From assembly GCA_013297675.1 (NCBI GenBank), contig JAAFHZ010000023.1:1-44011 (forward strand): a DNA stretch of 44,011 nt, in the 5' to 3' direction. The position numbers and the translations under genes were made by a program. The notes below the pieces were generated by a model. That model had not been told where the DNA came from, made no database searches, and saw nothing but the letters and a program-made list of their open reading frames with translations. Below, in pieces: positions 37,301 through 44,011 of the stretch. This DNA is from Synechococcales cyanobacterium bin59.metabat.ball.084. GTDB lineage: Bacteria > Cyanobacteriota > Cyanobacteriia > Cyanobacteriales > Chamaesiphonaceae. The number at the start of each line of letters is the position of its first letter. Within the stretch, counting starts at the first letter, position 1.

Positions 37301-37679
37301 AAACACTGGTCGCCGTATGATGATCTGATAGCATCAAAGTAAATGGCTCTGTCGTCATTACTTCTGATACTTTGATCCCCTCCAGATTTTGTTGACCAGC
37401 AGTGAGTCGGACTAAATCGCGCTCAGTAAAAACACCTACCAGTTTATCGGCAGCCACAACTAACACCGAGCTATACGTGGTGTTGATTAATATCTCTGGT
37501 AATTTCATCGATGTATTGCTACCGGTGGCTGCATTCGGCAGCAGACATCTTCGCCCTTTGGCCTGACTCATTAAGGCCAGCACCTCGACCAGCGGCATAT
37601 CAGGATCTACTGTCAATGGCTGTCGATCGATAATTGAGGCCAAGCTGGGTAAATTCTGAAGCAGGTGAGGAGAAGACAT
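34365..37679 (-). CDS. Hybrid sensor histidine kinase with CBS and PAS domains and a receiver
   Basis: This cytosolic protein of 1104 residues has four CBS domains (about 15-295), a coiled coil, three PAS domains (about 360-475, 485-600, 610-725), a HisKA/HATPase core, and a C-terminal receiver. The phospho-acceptor His is H750 in [18 protein letters not shown]1 and G2 boxes are [21 protein letters not shown] and GTGLGLSTV. The receiver phospho-Asp is D1041 in [10 protein letters not shown], with Lys in FLTKPF. CBS pairs often sense adenine nucleotides; PAS domains sense redox, light or ligands. I use the ATG at 37679; the TTG at 37694 is an alternative. The gene is divergent from the response regulator, its likely phosphorelay partner, with 175 bases between. 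Confidence 0.93.
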   Translation of the reverse strand: MSSPHLLQNLPSLASIIDRQPLTVDPDMPLVEVLALMSQAKGRRCLLPNAATGSNTSMKLPEILINTTYSSVLVVAADKLVGVFTERDLVRLTAGQQNLEGIKVSEVMTTEPFTLMLSDHHTATSVLSIFQQQQIRLLPILNKHGQLMGIITPEHIRQILQPVNLLKFRTVQEGMNPKVIWATAATSILHIAQIMTEHRISSIVIIDEQKLPVGMVTEQDIVQFQVLELDLQHLPAQAVMSSPVFCLQPADSLWSAQQIMQAKNIRRLVVTNAQGQLQGILTQSDLLQLLNPLEMLHLVEKLQSEMTQRTVELEQSNRELRLEVIRRQQIEDDLEQRVMSRTAELAVRTQELQAEIDKYQFQKYALDRSAIVAVTDHRGVITYVNEQFCQISQYSRDELLGKTHQLINSGHHPPAFFEHLWSEISNGQVWRGEIKNRAKDGSYYWVATTIVPFLDDHSRPTQYLSIRFDITDRKQAEESSKQSEQKFRAIFDGTFQFVGLLDTQGILLEANRTALAAIGATPADVIGQPFWSTLWWTHSPDLQLRLQQGILAAAQGHLIRFEAKHFLADGSFIIVDFSLSPITDETGKVIMLIPEGRDISDRKAAEQKIQEQAALLDIATDAIIVRDLQHHIQFWNKGAESIYGWSSAEAIGQSTSQLFYPNDSSQPIVAEALATVISTGSWQGELQKITKAGQKVVIQSRWTLVRDETGHPRSILSVDTDVTDKQLLEQQFLRAQRLESLGTLASGIAHDLNNVLTPILGAAQLLPHTLKNLDERNQRLLNMLVDSSKRGSNLVKQILTFARGVDGERTVLQVRHIVTEIISVARQTFPRSINISLDLPSQELWLVSADATQIHQVLMNLAVNARDAMPNGGQISVVLDNIIINETYAKLHLQPAIGSYVVITIGDTGVGMSREIVDRIFDPFFTTKETGTGLGLSTVVGIVKAHGGAINVYSEVGRGSCFKIYLPAVDSSEAEVQLSVHKLYDGQKKIVLVVDDEMSIRSITKESLLAYNYDVLEACDGVEAIALYAKHHEEIDVILIDMMMPNLDTPSTIRALRRIDPLVKLVAMSGLATNQEIVKKSGVSYFLTKPFTTEDMLQTLESIL

Positions 37680-37854
37680 AAAAGCACCGGTCAAAGTTTT
37701 CTCTACTACAATATTAGTAGCATTTCAGGGGTAAAGTCCTGGTGATCTCTGGCTGATTTTTGGGCGATTTTGTTCGTTTCAATATGTAACATCTCTTCCC
37801 AAGAAGAACCTTGTGTGTCACGATCGACAAGTGTTTTTTTATTAATTCTAGCCT

Positions 37855-39825
37855 ATGAAAATTTTGGTGGTTGAGGATGACCCTACAATTTCTTCACTCA
37901 TCGAGACTATTTTAGAAACCCATAATTACGCTGTAGACTTGGCGATCGATGGGCAAGCGGGTTTGGATTTGAGTGATGCCTATGAGTATGACATGATTTT
38001 AATGGATGTCAGCTTACCAAAAAAAGACGGCATCAGCATCTGTCAAGAAATCAGAGCCAGAGGCAATGCTGTGCCAATTCTGCTGCTGACTGGTCTGAAT
38101 TCTCCCGCTGATCGCACCAGAGGGCTAGATGCTGGAGCCGATGACTATTTGGGTAAGCCGTTTGATCCAGATGAGTTAATGGCCAGAATTCGGGCGCTGC
38201 TCCGCCGCAGCACTGCCGTCTCCACCCCAATTTTGACCTGGGATAACCTACAACTTGATCCGGTGAGTGCGACCGTGACATTTGCCGATCGAGTAGTACC
38301 TGTCACCCCCAAAGAATACGCCTTGCTAGAGCTGCTGTTGCGCAACAGCAAACGGGTCTTTAGCTGTAACGCGATCTTAGATCATCTCTGGTCTTACGAT
38401 GGTACGCCGGGTGAAGAAGCAATCCGTACTCACATTAAAGGCTTGCGTCAAAAGCTCAAAAAAGCTGGAGCCGCCGCAGATTTTATTGAGACAGTCTATG
38501 GCATTGGCTATCGACTCAAACCAGTAATTTCACCAACCACAGTGCTGCTAACTGATGCCTGGGAAAAATTCAAGGGGCAAGTATATGAGCAAGTTGCCGT
38601 GTTAGAGCAACTGGCCATGAGATTTGTGAGCCAAGATCTCCAGTCTAATTGGCAGGCGATCGGTCAGAATATTGCCCATTCTTTGGCTGGTTCTTTGGGC
38701 ACCTTTGGCTTTTCGCTCAGCTCTGAATTGGCTCGCCAAATTGAAAAGCTGCTGAGTGAAAATCAAGATTTAACTCCCGAACAGGGGCAGTGGCTATTTT
38801 CTTTGGTAACGGCGCTACGCGAAGAGTTAAATCAGCCAATAGCGCTCAACGATCTACATAGCTCTGAGCCAGATCAGACTATTGATATTTTCTTGATATC
38901 AACCGATCTAGAGCTTAATACAGCGATTCAGTCAATGGCTAGTGACCGGGCGTGGTCAATACAAATTGTGCCCTCGATCGCTATAGCTAAAGGACAACTA
39001 CAAAACCACCGTACTCGCAGCATCTTATTAGCCGCAGTCGCCGAACCAGAGGAGATTTTGCGTTTATTGGTAGATGTAAATAAACAAGTGCCGCCAGTAC
39101 CAGTGATTGCTCTGACTAATTTTGATCACTTAGATCAAACAGTGACTCAGCTAGGTACTTATATTGTGATTGACTCTACTAATGCTGCTGATATTATGGA
39201 GGCGATTGCTGGGGCGATCGAGGCGGCAGAATCTAGTCAAACTCACGTATTAGTAATTGATGATGATTTGAAAATTTTAGCTGTTTTACAAGCGCTGCTC
39301 ACCCCTTGGGGCTTTAGAGTAACTACCCTATCTGATCCAAGAGCAATCTGGGAATTGTTGCCGGTAGCTAAGCCAGATTTATTAATTTTAGATATCGAAA
39401 TGCCGATCATGAATGGGTTAGATCTATGTCAAGCTATTCGTAATCATCCAGATTGGTCTGCTCTGCCCATTATCTTTTTGACGGCCTATTCCGAAGCAAG
39501 CTTAATTCAACAGGTGTTTGCGATCGGGGCTAATGATTTTGTCAACAAGCCCATAGTAGGGCCAGAAATTATCTCCCGAATTGGTAACTTAATGGAGCGC
39601 CAGCAGGTGCAGAGATTAAAAGCCGCTGAACGGCACCGCCTTGACGATCATCAGGCCAAATCCTTGGTTCAGGATCAAATTCAGGTGGCTTTAGCCGCGA
39701 TCGATCATGCTCTACAATCTTTACAAGAGCACCAGGCTCAAGACCAAGCCAGTCTACAAATGCTGCAACAGGCTGGTGAGCAAGTCGATCGATTACAAAA
39801 ATTGTTCCTGAAACTTGATGTTTAA
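37855..39825 (+). CDS. Multidomain response regulator (REC-wHTH-HPt-REC-like-REC)
   Basis: This 656-residue protein starts with an OmpR-type receiver (D51 in DMILMDVSLP, K101) and a winged-helix DNA-binding domain (about 125-225, TPKEYALLELLLRN ... ETVYGIGYRLKP). Next comes an HPt domain with H275 in NIAHSLAGSLGTFGF. Residues about 344-455 have receiver-like periodicity but lack the phospho-Asp (ILLAAVAEP) and Lys, so this is a degenerate receiver. A full receiver follows (D513 in LLILDIEMPIMNG, K565), then a coiled-coil tail. With the divergent hybrid kinase, it offers every element of a His-Asp-His-Asp relay. Targets are unknown; ftsH lies 196 bases downstream. Confidence 0.92.
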   Translation: MKILVVEDDPTISSLIETILETHNYAVDLAIDGQAGLDLSDAYEYDMILMDVSLPKKDGISICQEIRARGNAVPILLLTGLNSPADRTRGLDAGADDYLGKPFDPDELMARIRALLRRSTAVSTPILTWDNLQLDPVSATVTFADRVVPVTPKEYALLELLLRNSKRVFSCNAILDHLWSYDGTPGEEAIRTHIKGLRQKLKKAGAAADFIETVYGIGYRLKPVISPTTVLLTDAWEKFKGQVYEQVAVLEQLAMRFVSQDLQSNWQAIGQNIAHSLAGSLGTFGFSLSSELARQIEKLLSENQDLTPEQGQWLFSLVTALREELNQPIALNDLHSSEPDQTIDIFLISTDLELNTAIQSMASDRAWSIQIVPSIAIAKGQLQNHRTRSILLAAVAEPEEILRLLVDVNKQVPPVPVIALTNFDHLDQTVTQLGTYIVIDSTNAADIMEAIAGAIEAAESSQTHVLVIDDDLKILAVLQALLTPWGFRVTTLSDPRAIWELLPVAKPDLLILDIEMPIMNGLDLCQAIRNHPDWSALPIIFLTAYSEASLIQQVFAIGANDFVNKPIVGPEIISRIGNLMERQQVQRLKAAERHRLDDHQAKSLVQDQIQVALAAIDHALQSLQEHQAQDQASLQMLQQAGEQVDRLQKLFLKLDV

Positions 39826-40021
39826 GTCTTCAAAGCAGAGCATGTTAGCCATTGATTGTGGACTACAGAACACACCAATGAATGCTGCGATTTTGGTGAT
39901 TGGGGGCGGGGGCTGCCGATCAAAATTATCTAATCTGGTGCTTCGATCGATTTTCCTCACAAGTTCCTTGGATTTACTCTGTATATTGACAGGTATCGCT
40001 CGCAGTATCCAAGGTTGCCAT

Positions 40022-41983
40022 ATGCCGATCGCGAACAATCGTAAATCTGATAAATTACATTCATCGATCCCCACCGGATTAATTTTTATCACCTGGGCAG
40101 TATTGATGTTGGTCTGGCCACATGAACACTATGCTCGGAAGTCTTACAGTGAATTCATTCAGCAGGTAGAAGCGGGAGATGTAGCGAAAGCTACAATTGA
40201 TGATCAAGAAATTCGCTACGAGCTAAAAACAGCCCCAGCTACCACCAAAGATTCTCCAGCCAAGAATATTTTTATCACCAGAAAACTGCCAGAAGATCCT
40301 GGACTCGCGCAAATTCTGCGCAATCATCGGGTTGAGCACTCCGCCACAGTTCCGAGTCCGTTTAATGGTTTGTGGGCAGTTTTAAGCTGGGTGGGTATAC
40401 CGCTGTTATTTTTGATACTTTGGTCGAGACTCACCAGTGGTAATCGAGCTAGTGGTTTAGGAATGCTGGGCATTGGCGATAGTCATGCCAAGGCTTATAG
40501 TGCCGGTGATACTGGTGTTACCTTCAACGATGTGGCGGGGATCGACGAAGCCAAGGCCGAACTTCAAGAAATTGTAGACTTCTTGAAACATGCCGAAAAA
40601 TACGTCAAATTAGGAGCCAAGATTCCCAAAGGCGTATTATTAGTTGGCCCTCCAGGCACCGGTAAAACCCTCTTGGCCAGGGCGATCGCTGGTGAAGCCG
40701 GAGTACCATTTTTTAGTATTTCTGGCTCAGAATTTATTGAGATGTTTGTGGGGGTGGGTGCTGCGCGAGTGCGGGGATTATTTGAACAAGCCAAACAGCA
40801 GGCACCCTGTATTGTATTTATCGATGAGTTAGATGCTTTGGGTAAATCTAGAGCAAGCGTTAATTCGATTGGTGGCAACGACGAACGAGAACAGACCCTC
40901 AATCAACTCTTATCAGAAATGGATGGTTTTGCCGCCAATACCGGCGTAATTTTGCTCTCGGCCACCAACCGCCCAGAGGTATTAGACCCAGCCTTACTGC
41001 GCCCCGGTCGCTTCGATCGACAAATTGTAGTCGATCGCCCTGATAAGCTTGGGCGACAGGCCATTTTACTAGTCCATGTGCGCCAGGTGAAGCTGGCTGC
41101 CGATGTGGATTTGTTGAAAATCGCCGCTCGGACTCCCGGTTTTGCTGGAGCCGACTTGGCTAATTTAATTAATGAAGCTGCGCTGTTGGCGGCTCGGCAC
41201 AATCAAGAAGCTGTCGCAATGGCAGATTTTGAGGCAGCAATCGAGCGCCTCTTGGCCGGACTAGAGAAAAAATCGCGGGTCTTAAATGACCTCGAAAAAG
41301 AAACCGTGGCCTACCACGAAGTCGGCCATGCGATCGTTGGCTCCTTAATGCCGGGAGCAGGATCGATCGAAAAAATCTCGATCGTGCCTCGGGGCATGGG
41401 CGCTTTGGGTTACACCTTACAACTACCCCAAGAAGATCGATTTTTGATGATAGAAGACGAGCTGCGAGGGCAAATCGCGATCCTGTTGGGCGGTCGATCG
41501 GCAGAGGAGTTAATTATGAGAAAAGTCTCTACTGGCGCTAGTGACGATATTCAAAAAGCCACCGATTTAGCCGATCGCTATGTTTCGATTTATGGCATGA
41601 GTAAACAGCTTGGACCAATGGCTTTTGACCGTTCTGCCAACCAGTTTCTGGGTGGCTATAGTCCCCGCCGTCCCCTGAGTCCCCAAGTAGAGGCCACCAT
41701 CGATCGAGGCATTAAAAACCTGATTGACCACGCTCACCACGCGGCTCAAGAAATTTTAGCTCACAATGAACCGCTGTTGCGGCAGATGGCTGGGATACTG
41801 CAAGAGCAAGAAATTTTGGAAGGTCAAGAGTTACATGCTTATCTCCAGCAAGTCCAAAAGCCACCGCTACTAGATCAGTGGCTGCAAACCGGTGAGCTGG
41901 AGGTCAATTATCCGATTAATGCTCAGTTTCCGGTAACGAGCAACAGTCACAATCAATCTAGCTACGAATATTCATATTCATAA
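40022..41983 (+). CDS. ftsH: ATP-dependent zinc metalloprotease FtsH
   Basis: This is a 653-residue membrane AAA protease. Helices at about 16-32 and 118-134 flank a periplasmic or lumenal domain. The AAA module shows Walker A GPPGTGKT (209-216), Walker B CIVFIDELD and the SRH ATNRPEVLDPALLRPGRFDR. The zinc site is HEVGH (432-436). It degrades damaged membrane proteins, including D1 in PSII repair, in heteromeric complexes. I start it at 40022 (MPIANNRKSDKLHSS), which leaves a standard N-terminus; the frame is open to 39815, overlapping the response regulator, but that stretch has no matching character. Which of the several cyanobacterial FtsH paralogues it is cannot be told. The DUF1816 gene follows after 17 bases. 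Confidence 0.96.
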   Translation: MPIANNRKSDKLHSSIPTGLIFITWAVLMLVWPHEHYARKSYSEFIQQVEAGDVAKATIDDQEIRYELKTAPATTKDSPAKNIFITRKLPEDPGLAQILRNHRVEHSATVPSPFNGLWAVLSWVGIPLLFLILWSRLTSGNRASGLGMLGIGDSHAKAYSAGDTGVTFNDVAGIDEAKAELQEIVDFLKHAEKYVKLGAKIPKGVLLVGPPGTGKTLLARAIAGEAGVPFFSISGSEFIEMFVGVGAARVRGLFEQAKQQAPCIVFIDELDALGKSRASVNSIGGNDEREQTLNQLLSEMDGFAANTGVILLSATNRPEVLDPALLRPGRFDRQIVVDRPDKLGRQAILLVHVRQVKLAADVDLLKIAARTPGFAGADLANLINEAALLAARHNQEAVAMADFEAAIERLLAGLEKKSRVLNDLEKETVAYHEVGHAIVGSLMPGAGSIEKISIVPRGMGALGYTLQLPQEDRFLMIEDELRGQIAILLGGRSAEELIMRKVSTGASDDIQKATDLADRYVSIYGMSKQLGPMAFDRSANQFLGGYSPRRPLSPQVEATIDRGIKNLIDHAHHAAQEILAHNEPLLRQMAGILQEQEILEGQELHAYLQQVQKPPLLDQWLQTGELEVNYPINAQFPVTSNSHNQSSYEYSYS

Positions 41984-42000
41984 AATCAGGAATAAAAATC

Positions 42001-42336
42001 ATGAAATCTATTGCCGATTTTTTTAGCTCTAAGTATCAAGCGCTGCAAAGCGAAGTAGCACCCGTAAAATTTTCTGAATACTGGGCTAGTACTCTGCATT
42101 TTTGGGGCAGAGCTTGGTGGATTGAGATTTCTACCAACCAACCTAGCTGCCTTTATTATTTTGGACCTTTCGCCAATAGTAAAGAAGCCGAGCAGCTCAT
42201 GGCTGGCTACGTTGAAGACCTGGAGAGTGAATCTGCCCAAGGAATTCAGGCTCAAATTAAACGCTGTAAACCCGATAAGCTCACGATCGAGGGAGGAAAT
42301 GGGCAGCATGACTCCAAATTAGCTTATGCACTATAA
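42001..42336 (+). CDS. DUF1816 protein
   Basis: This 111-residue protein has the DUF1816 core, WWIEISTNQPSCLYYFGPF, followed by NSKEAEQLMAGYVEDLESE and a final RCKPDKLTIEGG. The family is largely confined to cyanobacteria and some members are associated with phycobilisomes or stress, but no biochemical role is settled. It lies 17 bases after ftsH and 30 before the split-barrel gene, so the three probably share a transcript. A role in protein turnover or light-harvesting repair would suit the neighbour but is only an inference. Confidence 0.85.
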   Translation: MKSIADFFSSKYQALQSEVAPVKFSEYWASTLHFWGRAWWIEISTNQPSCLYYFGPFANSKEAEQLMAGYVEDLESESAQGIQAQIKRCKPDKLTIEGGNGQHDSKLAYAL

Positions 42337-42366
42337 ATTTCCAACAAAAACAAGAGAGGAACAGCT

Positions 42367-42834
42367 ATGTTAGATATCGATGAAATGAGTTCTACAGAAA
42401 TCTATGATTTGTTGCGGGAAGTAGGCTATGGTCACTTAGGCTTCATCCATAACGGAAAACCTTGCGTGATGCCGATGCACTACTATCTAGAAGATCAAGA
42501 TATTTATCTGTTTACCACCGAAGGGATGAAAACCCATGATATAGATCTCATGCCAGAAATTTGCCTTCAGGTTGAACAGGTGGTGAATGATCCTTTGCAT
42601 TGGCGCAGTGTAATTGTGATGGGGCAAGCCCAGCGTTTGACTGAAAAAGTAGAGTTCGATCGGGCAATGGGAATCATCAAAGCCAAAAATCCTACTCTTT
42701 CGCCCGCAGTGAATCGCACCTGGATAGATTCTTGGGGACGGGCAGAAATAATCGCTATTTATCGTATTTCTCCAGGAGAGATGAGTGGCCGCACTACTGA
42801 TGGAGTTAGTAGTAAGATAGCCGTTGAAGCTTGA
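42367..42834 (+). CDS. Pyridoxamine 5'-phosphate oxidase-like flavin split-barrel protein
   Basis: This 155-residue protein has the FMN-binding split-barrel layout of the NimA/PPOX-like group: EIYDLLREVGYGHLGFIHNG at the start, GKPCVMPMHYYLEDQDIYLF, then EGMKTHDIDLMPEICLQVE and WRSVIVMGQAQRL. Members bind FMN, F420 or heme and reduce or sequester small molecules; real PLP synthesis is not implied. GAGAGGAA precedes the ATG. It is the third gene in the ftsH-DUF1816 run. The substrate is unknown. Confidence 0.88.
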   Translation: MLDIDEMSSTEIYDLLREVGYGHLGFIHNGKPCVMPMHYYLEDQDIYLFTTEGMKTHDIDLMPEICLQVEQVVNDPLHWRSVIVMGQAQRLTEKVEFDRAMGIIKAKNPTLSPAVNRTWIDSWGRAEIIAIYRISPGEMSGRTTDGVSSKIAVEA

Positions 42835-42960
42835 TGACAACGGCGATTTCAGATCAGAAAAGATCTAAACTATTGCAGTATTTAAAGGAGCGCGAGAATA
42901 AGCAATTATTTTGGCTACTAGAGTGATACAATACATTCAATGTAACAACTCCACTATTTT

Positions 42961-43863
42961 ATGCTTTGTCGAAAATCTTGTATAGTGCTGGGTGCATTTT
43001 GCACGTTGTTTCTACCTAGCCCAGCCTCAGCCTATTCCGTCATGGAAAAGGTGGTAAAGACAGGTGTGCTCACGGTAGGTACTAGTAAAGATGCATTTCC
43101 CTTTGCTTACAAAGATAGCAAGGGGCGCTTAACCGGATATTCGGTGGATATGTTAACCCTCATTCAAAAACAGCTTGAAAAACAGTTGAAGCGTCCAGTG
43201 CGGATGGAGTTAGTTACTCTCGCTCCTGCCGATCGGATACCTAAATTAAAAAGTGGAGCAGTAGATATTGTCTGTGATGCCGCTAGCTTTACCTGGGAGC
43301 GCAATCGTGACGTAGATTTTACAGTTAGTTATGCCACCACGGGCACTCAACTAATGGTTCGGACAAGTAATCAAGTTAGAGATATCGGTGCATTGGCTGG
43401 TCAAAAAGTTGGTGTAATGCGTTCCACTACTAGCGAAGAGGCTGTGCGTCGTCTCCAGCCACGAGCTAAGGTTATCTTAGTGCAAGATCGGGCAGAAGGC
43501 CACCGGCTATTGCAGGAAAATAAAATTACTGCTTTTGCCGACGATCGAATTTTATTAGAAGCCTGGCAGCAAAAAACACCTAATGCCCGCGATTTTCAGA
43601 TTCTGAGTGCGCCACTATCAAAAGAAGGAATTGCCTGTATGGTGCCAGAAAACAATTCGACATTTTTGGATACTGCCAACTATTCTTTGGTGCGTTTTAT
43701 GCAAGGTTTTATTAAGGGCAAGCCTGCTTATGTGCAAACCTTTGATCGATGGTTTGGATCACAAAGTGTCCTGCCTTTGTCACGAGATCTGCGCGAGTTG
43801 GTGATTGAGAATATGCGGTTGGTGATTGATAACAAGCAAGAAATACCAGACAGTGAATTGTAA
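42961..43863 (+). CDS. ABC transporter periplasmic solute-binding protein, family 3
   Basis: This 300-residue protein has a signal peptide with a cleavage site after ASA (residue 24). The mature part has the type II binding fold of polar amino-acid receptors: VVKTGVLTVGTSKDAFPFAY, GRLTGYSVDM, ADRIPKLKSGAVDIVCDAAS, then TWERNRDVDFTVSY with the ligand-contact Arg, and LAGQKVGVMRSTTSE. It resembles glutamate/aspartate and general amino-acid receptors. No permease or ATPase gene is in the window, so it may serve a transporter encoded elsewhere or downstream. Its start at 42961 has no clear Shine-Dalgarno. Confidence 0.92.
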   Translation: MLCRKSCIVLGAFCTLFLPSPASAYSVMEKVVKTGVLTVGTSKDAFPFAYKDSKGRLTGYSVDMLTLIQKQLEKQLKRPVRMELVTLAPADRIPKLKSGAVDIVCDAASFTWERNRDVDFTVSYATTGTQLMVRTSNQVRDIGALAGQKVGVMRSTTSEEAVRRLQPRAKVILVQDRAEGHRLLQENKITAFADDRILLEAWQQKTPNARDFQILSAPLSKEGIACMVPENNSTFLDTANYSLVRFMQGFIKGKPAYVQTFDRWFGSQSVLPLSRDLRELVIENMRLVIDNKQEIPDSEL

Positions 43864-43964
43864 AGTAACAAAAGCTGTGAAGCGCCAGGGCTATTTCATT
43901 CTATGATAATTGGCACAAGTGGTGCTAGTATTATGGTACAGCAACTTATGGAGTAGTGACAATT

Positions 43965-44011
43965 TTGAATAACTTAGCAATCATAGAAGCTTTTTTAGAT
44001 TTACCAGACGC
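43965..44011 (+). CDS. Partial reading frame at the window edge
   Basis: A TTG at 43965 (or a GTG at 43956 in the same frame), with GGAG at 43950-43953, opens a frame that runs off the right edge. The visible residues are NNLAIIEAFLDLPD. The phrase E-x-F-x-x-LPD recalls the N-terminus of ISAs1-type transposases, but fifteen residues are too few to decide. Confidence 0.3.
   Translation, partial: MNNLAIIEAFLDLPD

Noticed and set aside
39815-40021. N-terminal extension of ftsH overlapping the response regulator
   Set aside because: The 69 extra residues contain unrelated hydrophobic and Cys-rich sequence, and the normal FtsH N-terminus starts at the ATG at 40022.
42900-42960. Possible promoter of the solute-binding protein (TTGGCT and TACAAT)
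   Set aside because: The two boxes are only about ten bases apart, too close for sigma-70 recognition.

Overview
The window comes from a cyanobacterium. It carries psbA (photosystem II D1), the allophycocyanin genes apcA-apcB-apcC, an aa3-type cytochrome oxidase cluster (ctaC-ctaD-ctaE with divergent ctaA-ctaB) and a DUF1816 protein, a family known from cyanobacteria. The cyanobacterial octamer GCGATCGC recurs (for example at 2015-2022, 5873-5880 and 26106-26113), as does its core CGATCG. I cannot name the genus. The phycobilisome genes and the large hybrid kinase fit a freshwater-type cyanobacterium better than marine picocyanobacteria.

Layout. 1-2500: a cobA-hemD fusion for siroheme/heme synthesis, with a nucleotidyltransferase-like gene overlapping its stop codon. 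2501-3147: no intact gene; a decayed Gly-Asp-Lys repeat reading frame and a MITE-like inverted-repeat element. 3148-7285: a TROVE/VWA (Ro60-like) protein, a DedA membrane protein, and on the minus strand a NADAR protein and a short RecQ helicase. 7650-10555: serS and murA; murA appears to start at an ATT codon. 10696-12582: an RTX-type Ca-binding protein built from internal duplications. 13044-16480 (minus): a VWA lipoprotein, a membrane-anchored NTF2-like protein and a zinc-ribbon coiled-coil protein, with a four-helix membrane protein divergent from them. 17154-20969: aldehyde dehydrogenase, class III aminotransferase and DUF1338/HglS, a likely operon for lysine or 2-aminoadipate breakdown to 2-hydroxyglutarate.

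21141-22550 (minus): apcABC, with a long hairpin between apcB and apcC. 22967-25778: an AlaC/DapL-like aminotransferase, a HIT protein, and psbA with a clear promoter and terminator. 25837-28270: a small accessory and decay zone with a transposase tail, a small gene followed by a truncated retropepsin-like gene, a broken Rpn-family nuclease gene, and an AT-rich gene with PD-(D/E)XK-like features. 28405-34257: the cytochrome oxidase genes and heme A synthesis. 34365-39825: a CBS/PAS hybrid histidine kinase divergent from a REC-wHTH-HPt-REC response regulator, which looks like a complete phosphorelay. 40022-42834: ftsH, DUF1816 and a flavin split-barrel protein in probable operon. 42961-43863: a periplasmic amino-acid-type binding protein. 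A further reading frame runs off the right edge.

Most of the window is conserved chromosomal housekeeping. The parts that may hold undescribed biology are the lysine/2-oxoadipate operon, the VWA lipoprotein cluster, the TROVE/VWA protein and the accessory zone after psbA. No tRNA, rRNA or CRISPR array was seen.
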